DNA of 64,000 nucleotides from NCBI RefSeq assembly GCF_014643915.1, contig NZ_BMKE01000011.1:601-64600 (forward strand), read 5' to 3'. Position numbers and translations under genes: made by a program. The stretch comes from Oceanisphaera marina. Lineage in GTDB: Bacteria; Pseudomonadota; Gammaproteobacteria; Enterobacterales; Aeromonadaceae. Positions within the stretch are counted from its first letter, which is position 1; each line of letters starts with the position of its first letter. Shown here one piece after another: positions 44,430-54,712 of the stretch. The notes beneath the pieces were generated by a model, which ran no database searches, was not told the DNA's origin, and saw only the letters and a list, made by a program, of their open reading frames with translations.

Positions 44430-45251
44430 ATGCCCCATCAAGATGCAAAGAAGCAAAAACCCATAGTGCTGACTATTGCCGGATCTGATAGCGGTGGTGG
44501 TGCCGGTATTCAAGCCGACATTAAAGCCATCTCGGCCACCGGCGGCTATGCCTGCTCGGTGATTACGGCATTAACCGCACAAAACACCCAGGGCGTGACC
44601 GCGGTGCATCCCACCCCGCAAGCCATGATTCAAGCGCAGCTGGACGCGGTATTCAGCGATTTATCCGTGTCCGCCGTCAAGGTGGGTATGCTGGGTGACA
44701 GCGAGACCATTCGTACCGTAGCGGCGGCGTTGCGCCGTTATCGTCCAGCGCATTTGGTGGTGGATCCGGTGATGGTTACCGCCAACGGTGACATGCTGCT
44801 GGCAGAAGAGGCGGTTAATTGCCTGCGTGAAGAACTACTGCCGCTGGCAGACGTAATCACGCCCAACCTGCCCGAAGCGGCGGCGCTGCTGGGTGCCGCT
44901 TTGCCAAAGCGGCTGGATGAAGTCGAATCCCTGTTTACCGGTCTGGGCCAGCTGGACTGTGCCGCCGTGTTGCTGAAAGGCGGTTTTCTACAACAGGAGT
45001 CACGCAGCCCCGACTGGTTGTTAAGCGATAACCAGGTGCGCTGTTTTGACACCCCCAGAGTGATGACGGGTAACACCCACGGTACGGGTTGCACCTTGTC
45101 GGCGGCGCTGGCCTGCTATCTGGGACAGGGGTTCAACATGGAAGAAGCCGTGGCACGCGCCAAGCGGTACATCGATCAGGCGATTCTGGCCGGCAGTTGT
45201 TTGCGCATCGGTCAGGGGCGAGGGCCGGTTGAGCACTTCTTTGCATTCTGA
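44430..45251 (+). CDS. thiD: Hydroxymethylpyrimidine/phosphomethylpyrimidine kinase
   Basis: ThiD phosphorylates HMP and HMP-P for thiamine synthesis. The 273-residue ribokinase-fold protein has VLTIAGSDSGGGAGIQADIKAI-type substrate motif at the start, VVDPVMVTANGDMLL, TPNLPEAAALLG and the anion-hole GNTHGTGCTLSAA near the end. The ATG at 44430 is nine bases from AAGGAG. An out-of-frame ATG at 44425 opens only 14 codons. The TPP riboswitch upstream supports the assignment and shows that thiD is a free-standing unit here. Confidence 0.95.
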   Translation: MPHQDAKKQKPIVLTIAGSDSGGGAGIQADIKAISATGGYACSVITALTAQNTQGVTAVHPTPQAMIQAQLDAVFSDLSVSAVKVGMLGDSETIRTVAAALRRYRPAHLVVDPVMVTANGDMLLAEEAVNCLREELLPLADVITPNLPEAAALLGAALPKRLDEVESLFTGLGQLDCAAVLLKGGFLQQESRSPDWLLSDNQVRCFDTPRVMTGNTHGTGCTLSAALACYLGQGFNMEEAVARAKRYIDQAILAGSCLRIGQGRGPVEHFFAF

Positions 45252-45307
45252 TCCCGTTCGCATTTTCAAGCAGTGCGCATGTTGAGCAGGGTCTCAATTA
45301 AAGGGAG

Positions 45308-45342
45308 AAGCAGAGTCAAAAGCCGGGCTCTGCTTGCGTTTT
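45308..45342 (+). terminator. Probable terminator after thiD
   Basis: AAGCAGAG pairs with CTCTGCTT around a 12-base loop, followed by GCGTTTTA. The T-run is short, so it may be a moderate terminator. Confidence 0.55.
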
Positions 45343-45512
45343 ATCAGGGTGACTTGTAGTATCTGGCAGCATAATAATTCAAAAATAATCGATTAACTTT
45401 CTGAAAAGTCATCGAAATAATTCCATACTATAGCCTGCGCACTGTGCCATCTCTCCCTTATTCTTTAGCTTATTCTATTGCCTGAACAGGCAAGGAAAGG
45501 AGACGTCTTTCT

Positions 45513-47813
45513 ATGCTTGTTGCCGTTATTGCCGGCTTTATTCTCGCCCTGCTGGTGCCGCGATTATCCTCCTTGATGGGAGACAGGATCGGCTGGTGCC
45601 TGTCTGTGCTGCCTGCGGCATTGTTCGTTTATTTTGCAAGCTTCTGGCCAGCCATTACTGCCGGCGAAACCCTGTTGTACAGTTATCGCTGGATCCCGAG
45701 CCTGAATATCAATCTCAGCTTCATGGTCGACGGCCTTAGTCTGATGTTTGCTCTGCTGATCACCGGTATTGGCACTTTTATTTTTATTTATGCCGGCCGC
45801 TATCTGCAGGGCCATAAAGATATCCACAAACTGCTGATGTATCTGCTGGCGTTTATGGCGGCCATGCTGGGGTTGGTATTATCGAGCAACCTGATTGCCT
45901 TGTTTGTGTTCTGGGAATTGACCAGTTTCACCTCTTATCTGCTGATCGGCTTTAACCACGAGCATGAAAAAGCCCGCAAGGCGGCCTTGCAGGGCTTTTT
46001 TATTACGGCTGGCGGTGGACTGGCCCTGATGACCGGCCTGATTATGCTGGGCTACATAGGGGGCAGCTTCGAGCTGAGCGAGCTACTTTCCTCTAAGCCC
46101 GATATACAAGCGCATCCGCTGTTTCTGGCGATGATGGTGTTAATCCTGCTGGGCGCCTTTACCAAGTCGGCACAAACGCCGTTTCACTTCTGGTTGCCCA
46201 ACGCCATGGCGGCACCGACCCCGGTTAGTGCCTACCTGCACTCGGCCACCATGGTGAAAGCCGGTATCTACCTGATGGCGCGGCTGCAGCCCATGATGGC
46301 GGGCAGTGAAGCCTGGATGCTCACGCTGACCTTGTTTGGTGGCGTCACCATGACCCTGGGTGCCCTGATGGCGGTGTGCAGCACGGATCTCAAACGTATT
46401 CTGGCCTTTTCTACCGTGATGGCGCTGGGCACTCTGACCATGCTGATTGGCATTGGTACCCCCCAGGCGCTGGAAGCAGCCATGGTGTTTTTGCTGGCCC
46501 ATGCACTTTATAAAGGCGCGCTCTTTATGGCGGCGGGCACCCTGGATTATGCCACCGGCACCAAGGATGTACGTGATCTGGGTGGGTTGCGCAAACTCAT
46601 GCCGTACACGGCGCTGTTTATTACCATTGCCGCACTGTCATTGGCGGGCATTCCTCCCCTGTTTGGTTTTATTGCCAAAGAGCTGATGTTCATTGCCGCG
46701 CTGGGTTCGCCCGTGTTGTCCGGTTTGTTGATCGTGCTGTGCGTGATCACCGCTATTGGCATAGTGGCGGCCAGTGCGCTGGTGGCCATCAAGCCTTTTT
46801 ATGGCGCCCTGACGTCAACTCCCAAGACACCGGAAGAAGCACACTGGGCAATGCGACTCGGCTTCTCGGTGCTGGCGGTGGTGAGCCTGGTGTTCGGCCT
46901 GATGCCGGGTTTGATTACCCCTTTATTGCAGGTAGCGGTCACCGCCGTACATGGTGGTACGGGTGACGAGCTGCAGCTCGCCCTGTGGCATGGCATCAAT
47001 CTGCCCCTGCTGCTGAGCGGGGTGGCTCTGGTGTGTGGTGGGCTCTTGTATCGCTACTGGCAACATATTCTCGAGCCGCTTTCGAACGCCATGCATCCGT
47101 TTGCCTATGGTCCAGAGCGTGGCTATGAACGTATGATGGACGGCCTGGTATGGCTGGCCAAAACCCAGACTCGCGTACTGCAAAACGGCTATATGGCCAA
47201 TTATATCCTCACCATATTGCTGACCACGATTGGGTTGTTAACCTATGTATTCTGGTTTGAAGATGCCTTTGTTTATTCGCTCTCGTTTGCAGATGTGCGT
47301 TTCTACGAGGTGGTAATAGCGCTGCTCATGATAGTGGCGGTGGTTTATGCCTGCGTAACGCCATTGCGTCTGGGGTCGGTGGCGGCGCTGGGAGCTCTGG
47401 GCTTTGCCATGACCATGGTCTATGTGTTTTTCAGTGCACCGGATCTGGCTATTACCCAGGTGCTGGTCGAGACCCTGACCGTGATCATGCTGGTGCTGGT
47501 GCTGTTCCGACTGCCCGGATTTCAGGAGTTGTCGGGTCCTCTGGTGCGCTGGCGTGATGCCATAGTGGCCGGAGCCTTCGGGATACTGGTGACCATGATG
47601 CTGCTGACCGTCAATCAGTTGTCCCTGCCGGGTGAAGGTATCAGCGAATATCTGGTGGCCAACAGTTACGTCATGGCCCACGGGCGCAACATAGTGAACG
47701 TTATTCTGGTGGACTTTCGGGCGCTGGACACACTAGGTGAAATCTTTGTGCTGGCTCTGGCCGCCATTGGGGTGAACGCCATGATCCGCTTTCGCGGGGA
47801 GGCAGAACAATGA
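45513..47813 (+). CDS. mrpA: Mrp Na+/H+ antiporter subunit A
   Basis: MrpA (MnhA) is the large subunit of the seven-part Mrp cation/proton antiporter, related to NuoL of complex I. The 766-residue protein has about 20 membrane segments, the proton-antiporter core ([46 protein letters not shown]) and a C-terminal MrpB-like part ([19 protein letters not shown]). AAGGAG precedes the ATG. It is first in a seven-gene, tightly overlapped operon. Confidence 0.94.
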   Translation: MLVAVIAGFILALLVPRLSSLMGDRIGWCLSVLPAALFVYFASFWPAITAGETLLYSYRWIPSLNINLSFMVDGLSLMFALLITGIGTFIFIYAGRYLQGHKDIHKLLMYLLAFMAAMLGLVLSSNLIALFVFWELTSFTSYLLIGFNHEHEKARKAALQGFFITAGGGLALMTGLIMLGYIGGSFELSELLSSKPDIQAHPLFLAMMVLILLGAFTKSAQTPFHFWLPNAMAAPTPVSAYLHSATMVKAGIYLMARLQPMMAGSEAWMLTLTLFGGVTMTLGALMAVCSTDLKRILAFSTVMALGTLTMLIGIGTPQALEAAMVFLLAHALYKGALFMAAGTLDYATGTKDVRDLGGLRKLMPYTALFITIAALSLAGIPPLFGFIAKELMFIAALGSPVLSGLLIVLCVITAIGIVAASALVAIKPFYGALTSTPKTPEEAHWAMRLGFSVLAVVSLVFGLMPGLITPLLQVAVTAVHGGTGDELQLALWHGINLPLLLSGVALVCGGLLYRYWQHILEPLSNAMHPFAYGPERGYERMMDGLVWLAKTQTRVLQNGYMANYILTILLTTIGLLTYVFWFEDAFVYSLSFADVRFYEVVIALLMIVAVVYACVTPLRLGSVAALGALGFAMTMVYVFFSAPDLAITQVLVETLTVIMLVLVLFRLPGFQELSGPLVRWRDAIVAGAFGILVTMMLLTVNQLSLPGEGISEYLVANSYVMAHGRNIVNVILVDFRALDTLGEIFVLALAAIGVNAMIRFRGEAEQ

Positions 47814-48241
47814 GAACCGATACTTCCCTCATTCTGCAAACTGCCACCCGTATGCTGGTGCCGCTGTTATTGCTGTTTTCCATTTTTTTGCTGCTGCGCG
47901 GGCACAACGAACCCGGCGGGGGCTTTATTGCCGGTCTGGTGGCCTCCAGCGCCTTCGCCCTGCATCTGTTTGCTTTTGATGCCCGTAGCACCAAGAAGTT
48001 GTTGAAGGTAGAAAGTCAGTTGCTGATGGGCGTAGGACTCATATTGGCATTGCTCAGTGGCATGGTTGGAGTGGTATTTGGTGGTCAGCCTTTTTTAACC
48101 AGCCAGTGGGGTAGCTTTTATGCACCGGGTATTGGCGATTTAGCGATTAGTACGCCATTGGTGTTTGATATTGGCGTCTATTTGGTGGTGATCGGCGTGG
48201 TTTCAACCATATTACTGTCGCTGGACAAGGGAGAGGAATAA
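47810..48241 (+). CDS. mrpB: Mrp antiporter subunit B
   Basis: The 143-residue MrpB has four membrane segments and the family block [35 protein letters not shown] lies near the end. It overlaps mrpA by four bases (ATGA) and shares one base with mrpC (TAATG). Confidence 0.94.
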   Translation: MRTDTSLILQTATRMLVPLLLLFSIFLLLRGHNEPGGGFIAGLVASSAFALHLFAFDARSTKKLLKVESQLLMGVGLILALLSGMVGVVFGGQPFLTSQWGSFYAPGIGDLAISTPLVFDIGVYLVVIGVVSTILLSLDKGEE

Positions 48242-48588
48242 TGGAAAACCTGTTCGCTTTTGTGATTGGCGGTCTTTACGCCACCGCCTTGTTCATGATG
48301 CTCAGGCGCAGCATTGTTAAATTGGTGATCGGGCTGATGATTCTGTCAAATGCCGCCAACCTGCTGATCCTGACCGGAGGTGGCCTGGTCCGTGGAGCAC
48401 CGCCGCTGATCCCCGATGGCATGGAGCTGGCCACGGCCGCCATGGCAGACCCTTTACCGCAGGCATTGATCCTGACCGCCATCGTTATCAGCTTTGGGGT
48501 ACTCGCCTTCGCTGTGGTGTTGATTCACCGAGCCTACGAAGTGATAGGTGCCGATGACATGAACGAAATGAAGAGCACCGACTTGTGA
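48241..48588 (+). CDS. mrpC: Mrp antiporter subunit C
   Basis: MrpC is a NuoK-like subunit. The 115-residue protein has three membrane segments with [29 protein letters not shown] and [16 protein letters not shown], the typical NuoK-type glutamine/proline block. Its stop overlaps the GTG start of mrpD. Confidence 0.94.
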   Translation: MENLFAFVIGGLYATALFMMLRRSIVKLVIGLMILSNAANLLILTGGGLVRGAPPLIPDGMELATAAMADPLPQALILTAIVISFGVLAFAVVLIHRAYEVIGADDMNEMKSTDL

Positions 48589-50087
48589 ATATAGCCGTTA
48601 TTTTACCTATCTTTATCCCCATGCTGGCCGGTGCGCTTACCCTGGCGTGCTGGCGTTCTCGACAAGCCCAGCGCTGGTTGTCGGTATTGTCCGGCTCGGG
48701 CCTGTTGCTGGCGGGTATTTATCTGTTTATGCAGGTACGCGAGCAGGGCATTCTGGTGGCGTACATGGGCAACTGGTCTGCCCCTTACGGCATTACCCTG
48801 GTGGCCGATTTACTGAGCGCCATCATGGTACTGGTGACCGGTATCATTGGCTTGAGTGTGGCCATTTATTCGCTGGCGACCATGAGCCGCAGCCATGAAG
48901 CCTTTGGCTATTATCCCTTGCTGCATCTGATGCTGGCCGGGGTAGTCGGGGCCTTCCTGACCGGTGATATCTTCAACCTGTATGTCTGGTTCGAGATCAT
49001 GCTGGTGGCCTCGTTTGGCCTTATGATACTGGGCGGCGAGCGGGCGCAGATGGAAGGGGCACTCAAATACGTGACCCTCAACCTGTTATCGTCTGCGCTG
49101 TTTTTAACGGCCGTGGGCCTGCTGTATGGCTATGCCGGCACCCTGAATATGGCAGACTTGGCGCTCAAGCTCGGCAATAGCGACCAGCCCGGGCTGGTCA
49201 CCGTGATTGCCATGCTGTTTCTGGTGGCGTTTGGCATCAAGGCGGCGGCGTTTCCCCTGTTCTTCTGGCTTCCGGCTTCCTATCACACGCCACCGGTGGC
49301 GATTTCGGCGGTATTTGCCGGCTTGCTGACCAAGGTAGGGGTTTATGCCCTGTATCGGGTGTTCAGCCTGATTTTTGTGCAGGACATCAGTCTCACTCAC
49401 CACCATATTCTGATGGGCATGGGCATTTTCACCATGTTGACCGGGGTATTGGGGGCGGCGGCACAGTTTGAAGTACGGCGCATTCTGTCTTTTCACATCG
49501 TGAGTCAGATTGGCTACATGCTGGTGGGGCTGGCGCTGTTTACGCCTTTGGCTATTGCCGGCGGTGTTTTCTATATTTTTCACCACATCATAGTGAAAAC
49601 GAATCTGTTTCTGATCAGCGGCATCATGTATCGCTATCATGGCAGTTACGATCTGGCGCGTCTGGGCGGCCTGTATCGCTCCGCCCCCTGGCTGGCGTTG
49701 CTGTTTCTTGTACCGGCCATGTCGCTGGCGGGACTGCCGCCGTTATCGGGTTTCTTTGCCAAATATACCGTGATCAAGGCCGGTGTGGAGGCGGGGGCCT
49801 GGTGGATGGTGGCCATTGCCCTGATTGTGGGTTTGCTAACGCTGTATTCCATGGTCAAGATATGGGCGGAAGCATTCTGGAAACCCTTGCCGGAAGAGGC
49901 AAAACCGCTGCGTGGTGAGAGTGATCCCAATCGCTATGTGCTGTATTTACCCGTGGCCACACTGGCGCTGATGACACTGACCATCGGCTTTGGTGCCGAG
50001 TGGTTTGTACAGTTGGCTCTGGATACCGCAGAGCAGCTGTTAACGCCAAGTGGTTACATCGAGGCGGTATTAGGAGTGAGTCCATGA
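48585..50087 (+). CDS. mrpD: Mrp antiporter subunit D
   Basis: MrpD is the second large antiporter-like subunit, related to NuoM/NuoN. The 500-residue protein starts with GTG 48585 and has about 14 membrane segments: [39 protein letters not shown] with the key lysine, [19 protein letters not shown]-type block (here [20 protein letters not shown]), [16 protein letters not shown] and [14 protein letters not shown]. Confidence 0.94.
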   Translation: MNIAVILPIFIPMLAGALTLACWRSRQAQRWLSVLSGSGLLLAGIYLFMQVREQGILVAYMGNWSAPYGITLVADLLSAIMVLVTGIIGLSVAIYSLATMSRSHEAFGYYPLLHLMLAGVVGAFLTGDIFNLYVWFEIMLVASFGLMILGGERAQMEGALKYVTLNLLSSALFLTAVGLLYGYAGTLNMADLALKLGNSDQPGLVTVIAMLFLVAFGIKAAAFPLFFWLPASYHTPPVAISAVFAGLLTKVGVYALYRVFSLIFVQDISLTHHHILMGMGIFTMLTGVLGAAAQFEVRRILSFHIVSQIGYMLVGLALFTPLAIAGGVFYIFHHIIVKTNLFLISGIMYRYHGSYDLARLGGLYRSAPWLALLFLVPAMSLAGLPPLSGFFAKYTVIKAGVEAGAWWMVAIALIVGLLTLYSMVKIWAEAFWKPLPEEAKPLRGESDPNRYVLYLPVATLALMTLTIGFGAEWFVQLALDTAEQLLTPSGYIEAVLGVSP

Positions 50088-50557
50088 AGGCCTTTGGCTG
50101 GAACATGTTACTGGCCCTGTTCTGGGTCATTTTATCGGGTAACTACAACATAGGTAACCTGGCCGCAGGCATGCTGCTGAGTTATCTGGTGCTGGCCTAC
50201 GTGGCTCGCGACAAGCCAGCGTTTGCCAACTATTTTGGCAAGCTTCCCAAGATCATCAGTTTCATCCTGTTTTTTCTCTGGGACTTGACCAAAGCCAATG
50301 CGCGGGTGGCCTACGATGTACTCACGCCCACTCACCTGATGCGGCCTGGCGTGATCGCCATTCCGCTGGATATCAAAGATGAAGCCGGCATTACCATGTT
50401 TGCCAATTTGATTACCGTTACCCCGGGCTCGCTGGCGCTGGATGTGTCCAGTGATCGCAAGGTGTTGTATGTGCATCTGATGTATCTGGATGATGAAGGT
50501 CGCCAGTTGGCAGAGCTCAAGGCCCTGGAGGCCCGCGTACTGAATTTGTTGAGGTAA
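50084..50557 (+). CDS. mrpE: Mrp antiporter subunit E
   Basis: MrpE is a small subunit of the MnhE family. The ATG at 50084 overlaps the mrpD stop (ATGA) and gives 157 residues with two or three membrane segments at the N-terminus and the soluble block [20 protein letters not shown] with [11 protein letters not shown]. The open frame extends upstream inside mrpD but that part is not coding. Confidence 0.93.
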   Translation: MKAFGWNMLLALFWVILSGNYNIGNLAAGMLLSYLVLAYVARDKPAFANYFGKLPKIISFILFFLWDLTKANARVAYDVLTPTHLMRPGVIAIPLDIKDEAGITMFANLITVTPGSLALDVSSDRKVLYVHLMYLDDEGRQLAELKALEARVLNLLR

Positions 50558-50560
50558 GCC

Positions 50561-50836
50561 ATGCTTGATATTTCGATTACATTGTCTTTTATTTTTCTGA
50601 GCATAGGGCTGGTGCTGGCGACAATCAGGTTGTTGCGTGGCCCGACCTTGCCCGATAGGGTGGTGGCGCTGGAAGTGATTGCCTCCATGACGGTGGGATT
50701 TATTATGCTGTACAGCATCAGCTACGACGTGCCGCAATTGATAGATGTAGCATTGGTGCTGGCACTCACGTCCTTTATGACGGCGGTGGGCTTTGCCCGC
50801 TATCTGGAACGGGGAGGTCAGCGCCATGATGACTGA
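50561..50836 (+). CDS. mrpF: Mrp antiporter subunit F
   Basis: The 91-residue MrpF has three membrane segments with RLLRGPTLPDRVVALEVIASM, the MnhF signature that contains a conserved aspartate. It starts three bases after mrpE and overlaps mrpG. Confidence 0.93.
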   Translation: MLDISITLSFIFLSIGLVLATIRLLRGPTLPDRVVALEVIASMTVGFIMLYSISYDVPQLIDVALVLALTSFMTAVGFARYLERGGQRHDD

Positions 50837-51206
50837 AATCATCACCAGCCTGTTGCTGCTACTCGGTGCTTTTTTGATGCTGCTGTCGGGCATCGGCATT
50901 ATTCGTATGCCCGATTTGCTGACGCGCATGCATGCCACCAGTAAGGCGGGTGCCCTGGGCATTGGCTTGATGGCCTGTGGTTTTGCGGTGTTTTACAGTG
51001 AGAACACCAGCCTGGTGGTGCGAGCCATGGCCATGGTGGTGTTCGTGATAGTCACGGCGCCGGTGGCGGCTCACGTGCTGGCAAGAGCCGGTTATTTTGT
51101 GGGTATCAAGTTGTGGGACGGCACCATCAAAGACGTGATTAAAGAGCGCTATGATTTAAAAACCCATCACCTGGGCAGTGCGCCCCGCAAACGCGATCAG
51201 GACTAA
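50826..51206 (+). CDS. mrpG: Mrp antiporter subunit G
   Basis: MrpG (MnhG/PhaG) closes the operon. ATG 50826 follows GGGGAGG at eight bases and gives 126 residues with three membrane segments, GIGIIRMPDLLTRMHATSKA and VTAPVAAHVLARAGYF. All seven subunits are therefore present in the order A-G, with short overlaps throughout. The complex exports Na+ or K+ in exchange for protons and supports salt and alkali tolerance, consistent with a marine or saline habitat. Confidence 0.93.
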   Translation: MMTEIITSLLLLLGAFLMLLSGIGIIRMPDLLTRMHATSKAGALGIGLMACGFAVFYSENTSLVVRAMAMVVFVIVTAPVAAHVLARAGYFVGIKLWDGTIKDVIKERYDLKTHHLGSAPRKRDQD

Positions 51207-51272
51207 CGTTCAGGGTTGAGATAAGCCACAAGCGAACGGCTGACACAGGCTGTAGCCGTTCATTGCGGATCG

Positions 51273-51677
51273 TTAACTGATAACCTGGCTGTGGCTCGTT
51301 TGCCAAATAGCGGTGACTTGCTCGGGCAACAAGATGGGATCAAAGGGTTTGGCAATCACATCCAGCGCGCCCATGGCTTTATAGGCGGCAATTTCCTGAG
51401 GCTGGATTTTTGCCGTCATAAAGGCGACCGGAGTATGGGCCAGTGCGGGTATCTGGCGCAGTGCTACCAGAGTAGAAGGGCCATCCATGCCCGGCATCAT
51501 GACATCCAGCAGGATAAGATCGGGAGCAAAAGCAGCCGCCTGCTCCAGCGCCTGCTCGCCGGACGCGCACAACAGCACGTTAAAGCCCCCCACCATTTCC
51601 AGCGCCAGCTGCGCTATTTCACGAATATCATCATCGTCTTCTACATATAAAATGCGAGAAAGACCTGGCTGATCCAT
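51273..51677 (-). CDS. Single-domain response regulator
   Basis: The 134-residue protein is one receiver domain and nothing else. Acidic pocket YVEDDDD, phospho-acceptor D58 in LILLDVMMPGMDG, Thr in FMTAK and Lys in IAKPFDP are all present, so it should be phosphorylated. With no output domain it may be a phosphate shuttle or bind a partner, as CheY does. It lies two bases after the REC-HDOD gene, last in a three-gene leftward unit. Confidence 0.9.
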   Translation of the reverse strand: MDQPGLSRILYVEDDDDIREIAQLALEMVGGFNVLLCASGEQALEQAAAFAPDLILLDVMMPGMDGPSTLVALRQIPALAHTPVAFMTAKIQPQEIAAYKAMGALDVIAKPFDPILLPEQVTAIWQTSHSQVIS

Positions 51678-51679
51678 GC

Positions 51680-52894
51680 TTAACTCCTTGTATCATTGTG
51701 ATTTTCCTCAGCCAGGATCTGTGCCTTGGCTGCAGTGTCCTCTGCTTTTTGTGGCGCCCATTTATCAATATCCAGTCCGGACTGGCGCAACATGCGCAGT
51801 GCCTCGGGCGTATGTAATTGCGATGCCACTCTCAATCCGGCCAGATGCATCACCAGCAAGCTTCGCTGGGTTGCATGGCTAGGCGCCACATGAACTGCCC
51901 CTATGAGTTCTCTTACCGGTATCGGCAGGCCCCATTGCTGCTTGAGCCGATTACCGTAACGGGGAGACCATTCGGCTAATTGTGAGGTGATTTGCGACTC
52001 GTCCAGGCTTCCCCCCTGGGTGATAAAATCCTGCAGGGTGCGCAATACCGAGAGCTCGCCGGCACGACTGAGCAAGCCAGCGGTGTAACAGCTGAGTCCA
52101 TCCAGGCCAATACTGATGGCCATGGCGCGCGCAATGCTGGCAACCTGCTCTGCGGCTGAATGATGATGCAGGGCAAACGCCACCAGCCGCTCGTCGCTTA
52201 ACGAGCCGGTAATATCGAGGGCCAGTGCCATGGCGATACGCAACGCCATCTCGATACCCAGGGTACTGATGGCGTCATCCAGCCGACTCAGGGGGGTGCC
52301 GCTGCGCTTCAGCGATGCGCTGTTGGCCACGTTGAGCAATCGGGCAGACAAGGTGGTTTCTTTTTGCCACAGACGAGCCAGCTCAGAACAAGAAAGCTCA
52401 TCACTCTGGGCCAGTAAAGGCAGAATATTTTCCGGGGACAGTTCGGATGGCATGCGCAGTTTTTCAGCCAGTGCCTGAGCCAGCCAGGCCTCAAGTTCGG
52501 GCTTGGATGGTTCGCCCGTACCGGCATTCGGCAGACTCTGCAGTATGGGGAGCAGCCTTTGTTGCAGCATGATGACGTCAAAAGGTTTGGCGATAAATTC
52601 ACTAATCCCGTAATGCAGGGCGCTAACCACGGCTTCTCGGTCAGAGTGAGCGCTGATCATCACTATGGGGGTGGTTTTGTCTTCGCTGCGTATCAGTTTG
52701 ACCAAATCCAGGCCGGATCCATCCTGTAGGTGTTGATCGCAGATCACCAGCTGGGCCGGCTGTGCTTTCCAGGCGGCTTTCGCTTGTGACACCTGAGCCG
52801 TGTGGTGTACTTTTGCGCCGGCAATGGTGCCGCTCAATACCAATTCTACCAATTCGGCCATCAAGGGATCGTCTTCCAGCAGCAATATATCCAT
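51680..52894 (-). CDS. Response regulator with HDOD output domain
   Basis: The 404-residue protein has an N-terminal receiver (LLLEDDP, phospho-acceptor D53 in VICDQHLQDGSG, FIAKPFD) and an HDOD domain from about residue 145 to 340, with the typical LLNVANSASL and RLDDAISTLGIEMALRIA. HDOD domains lack phosphodiesterase catalysis and act as signalling adaptors. It lies between the GGDEF protein (nine bases) and the single receiver (two bases). No target can be read from the sequence. Confidence 0.9.
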   Translation of the reverse strand: MDILLLEDDPLMAELVELVLSGTIAGAKVHHTAQVSQAKAAWKAQPAQLVICDQHLQDGSGLDLVKLIRSEDKTTPIVMISAHSDREAVVSALHYGISEFIAKPFDVIMLQQRLLPILQSLPNAGTGEPSKPELEAWLAQALAEKLRMPSELSPENILPLLAQSDELSCSELARLWQKETTLSARLLNVANSASLKRSGTPLSRLDDAISTLGIEMALRIAMALALDITGSLSDERLVAFALHHHSAAEQVASIARAMAISIGLDGLSCYTAGLLSRAGELSVLRTLQDFITQGGSLDESQITSQLAEWSPRYGNRLKQQWGLPIPVRELIGAVHVAPSHATQRSLLVMHLAGLRVASQLHTPEALRMLRQSGLDIDKWAPQKAEDTAAKAQILAEENHNDTRS

Positions 52895-52903
52895 TACCTG
52901 CTC

Positions 52904-54556
52904 CTACTCCTTGTGACCGGTGGGTGAATAACAGTTAACGCCATTGCGCCCCTGATGTTTGCGTTGATACAGCGCCTCGTCGGTTGCATGGAGTGCCTGT
53001 TCCGCCAGTACAAATCCATTCAGTTCGGCCAGACCTATGCTCACGGTCACATGAAATTCGCCGTCTTTACCGTTAAAGGTTAGGGCAGAAAAGTGATGGC
53101 AGATAGCATTAAACATCTGAAAAGCCTGCTTTATATCGCAATCAGGCAAAATAGCCACAAACTCCTCTCCACCATAGCGGCCCAAATGATCGCTATTGCG
53201 CAGCCGTTGTTGCAATAAATTCGCCAAGGCCTTGATCACCTGATCGCCGGCAGCATGGCCATGACGGTCGTTAACCTGTTTAAAGTAGTCCAGATCGAGC
53301 ATGGCAAGCGTCGTGCTGTGGCCGTAACGCTGTACTCGGACATGTTCATGAAGCAGTGCCTGCTTGATGTTGGAATGATTCAGCAAGCCGGTTAATCCGT
53401 CGCAAGAGACCAGTTTGGCTACCTGGCGCGCCCGATAGCACAGGGTACGCACGGTACGAACCAGCTGCTGATCCGAAATGGGTTTGGTAATGAATTCATC
53501 TGCGCCCTGAGCCAATGCGCTTATTTGCTGATCCCGGTCCTGCTCCGACGATAAATAAATAATCGGCAAGCTGAGCCATTCGGGTTCCAGGCGGATCATG
53601 CGAGCCAGGGTCACGCCGGAATAGGGTGGCATATGTACATCCAGCAGCACTATATCCGGGCGAAACTCCGCCAATGCTGCTAGCAGTCCCTCTGGGTGGG
53701 CCATGACTCTTACTTCTTTGCCCGCCGCGGTCAACACCAGACGATAATGTTCGGCCAGCTCTCGATCGTCATCAAGCAGCAGCACCTTACTGGTCTGAAG
53801 CTCCCGTTGCTCCCGGCTCAACTGTTCTATGCGCTCGGCGAGTCTGGGTATATCAACCGGTTGGGTAAACAAACCATTGGCCCCTTGAGCCGCCAGTGCA
53901 TAGCGAGCGGCAAAGCTATCATCCACCCCGATACACAGTATAGGAGCCGATTGTTGCTGGTGTCGTCGTGCCTGTGTGTCGTTCCAGGCGGCAATGGCGG
54001 TTAATTCCCGGGCCTGGCCTATGATAATGTCGGCCTGGTGCCAGCACAGTTCGCACTCTGTGATAGGCTGCGTGCAATATTGAATGTTAAAGCCATAAGG
54101 CGCGAGGGCGGCGGCCAGCTCTGACAGTGTGTCGCCAATCACTAACAGTCGAGTTTTGTGTGGCGGTACGGATGTTGGTGTTTGCGCAATGGCGGCAAGC
54201 TGTGGTGTATTGTCCTGTAGCAAGTTTGGCAACTGGTGCAGCCGAGCCAGAAAATCGGCATCAATCACTCTCGCGGCCAGCGCCATTGTGTGGGCAGAAT
54301 CACTCAACACCGGCTTGATAGTCAGTTCCAGATGGCGCGCTTGCTGGCCCAGCTGATTAAAACCAAAGGTGCCCGAAGACCCGGCCAACCGATGCAGTAG
54401 CTGGTAAAGAGACTTGATATCATCATAAACAAAGTCACCCTCTTGCCAGTCTGCAATCTGCTCCAGCATGGCTGCCAATTGTGTGGTGGTTCTCTCGATA
54501 AACCGCACTTTCAGCAAGGCGAGTCGATTATCCAGGGCGGCTTCTTTAGATGTCAT
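52904..54556 (-). CDS. Hpt-REC-GGDEF diguanylate cyclase
   Basis: The 550-residue protein joins a histidine phosphotransfer domain (H55 in LLHRLAGSSGTFGF), a receiver-like domain at about 134-245 that lacks the phospho-acceptor aspartate (DIIIGQ), a complete receiver (D306 in IVLLDVHMPPYSG, K358 in FITKPI) and a GGDEF domain. The active site is GGEEF (462-466) and an inhibitory RxxD site (RNSD, 453-456) lies five residues before, so it should make c-di-GMP with product inhibition. An Hpt in the same chain as the cyclase is unusual. It is first in the leftward unit and divergent from the kinases. Confidence 0.92.
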   Translation of the reverse strand: MTSKEAALDNRLALLKVRFIERTTTQLAAMLEQIADWQEGDFVYDDIKSLYQLLHRLAGSSGTFGFNQLGQQARHLELTIKPVLSDSAHTMALAARVIDADFLARLHQLPNLLQDNTPQLAAIAQTPTSVPPHKTRLLVIGDTLSELAAALAPYGFNIQYCTQPITECELCWHQADIIIGQARELTAIAAWNDTQARRHQQQSAPILCIGVDDSFAARYALAAQGANGLFTQPVDIPRLAERIEQLSREQRELQTSKVLLLDDDRELAEHYRLVLTAAGKEVRVMAHPEGLLAALAEFRPDIVLLDVHMPPYSGVTLARMIRLEPEWLSLPIIYLSSEQDRDQQISALAQGADEFITKPISDQQLVRTVRTLCYRARQVAKLVSCDGLTGLLNHSNIKQALLHEHVRVQRYGHSTTLAMLDLDYFKQVNDRHGHAAGDQVIKALANLLQQRLRNSDHLGRYGGEEFVAILPDCDIKQAFQMFNAICHHFSALTFNGKDGEFHVTVSIGLAELNGFVLAEQALHATDEALYQRKHQGRNGVNCYSPTGHKE

Positions 54557-54613
54557 TCGATCCTCCGGGTCAGTTAATCTCGAGTCGTTTGGGCAAGCTA
54601 ACTAACTGACGTC

Positions 54614-54642
54614 AGTATAAGCTGATAAGTTTCGTATGACAC
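54614..54642 (-). promoter_or_regulatory. Promoter of the leftward response-regulator unit
   Basis: On the minus strand GTGTCA (54642-54637) and TATACT (54619-54614) are spaced by 17 bases, about 60 bases before the GGDEF gene start. The ten-base palindrome CTGACGTCAG at 54607-54616 overlaps the -10 and might be an operator. Confidence 0.5.
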
Positions 54643-54712
54643 TTGATTGACGCTTTAGCACTGCCAACAACACAGTATCTGTTGCCGAGTGCCATCACAA
54701 GGAAGAGACGGA

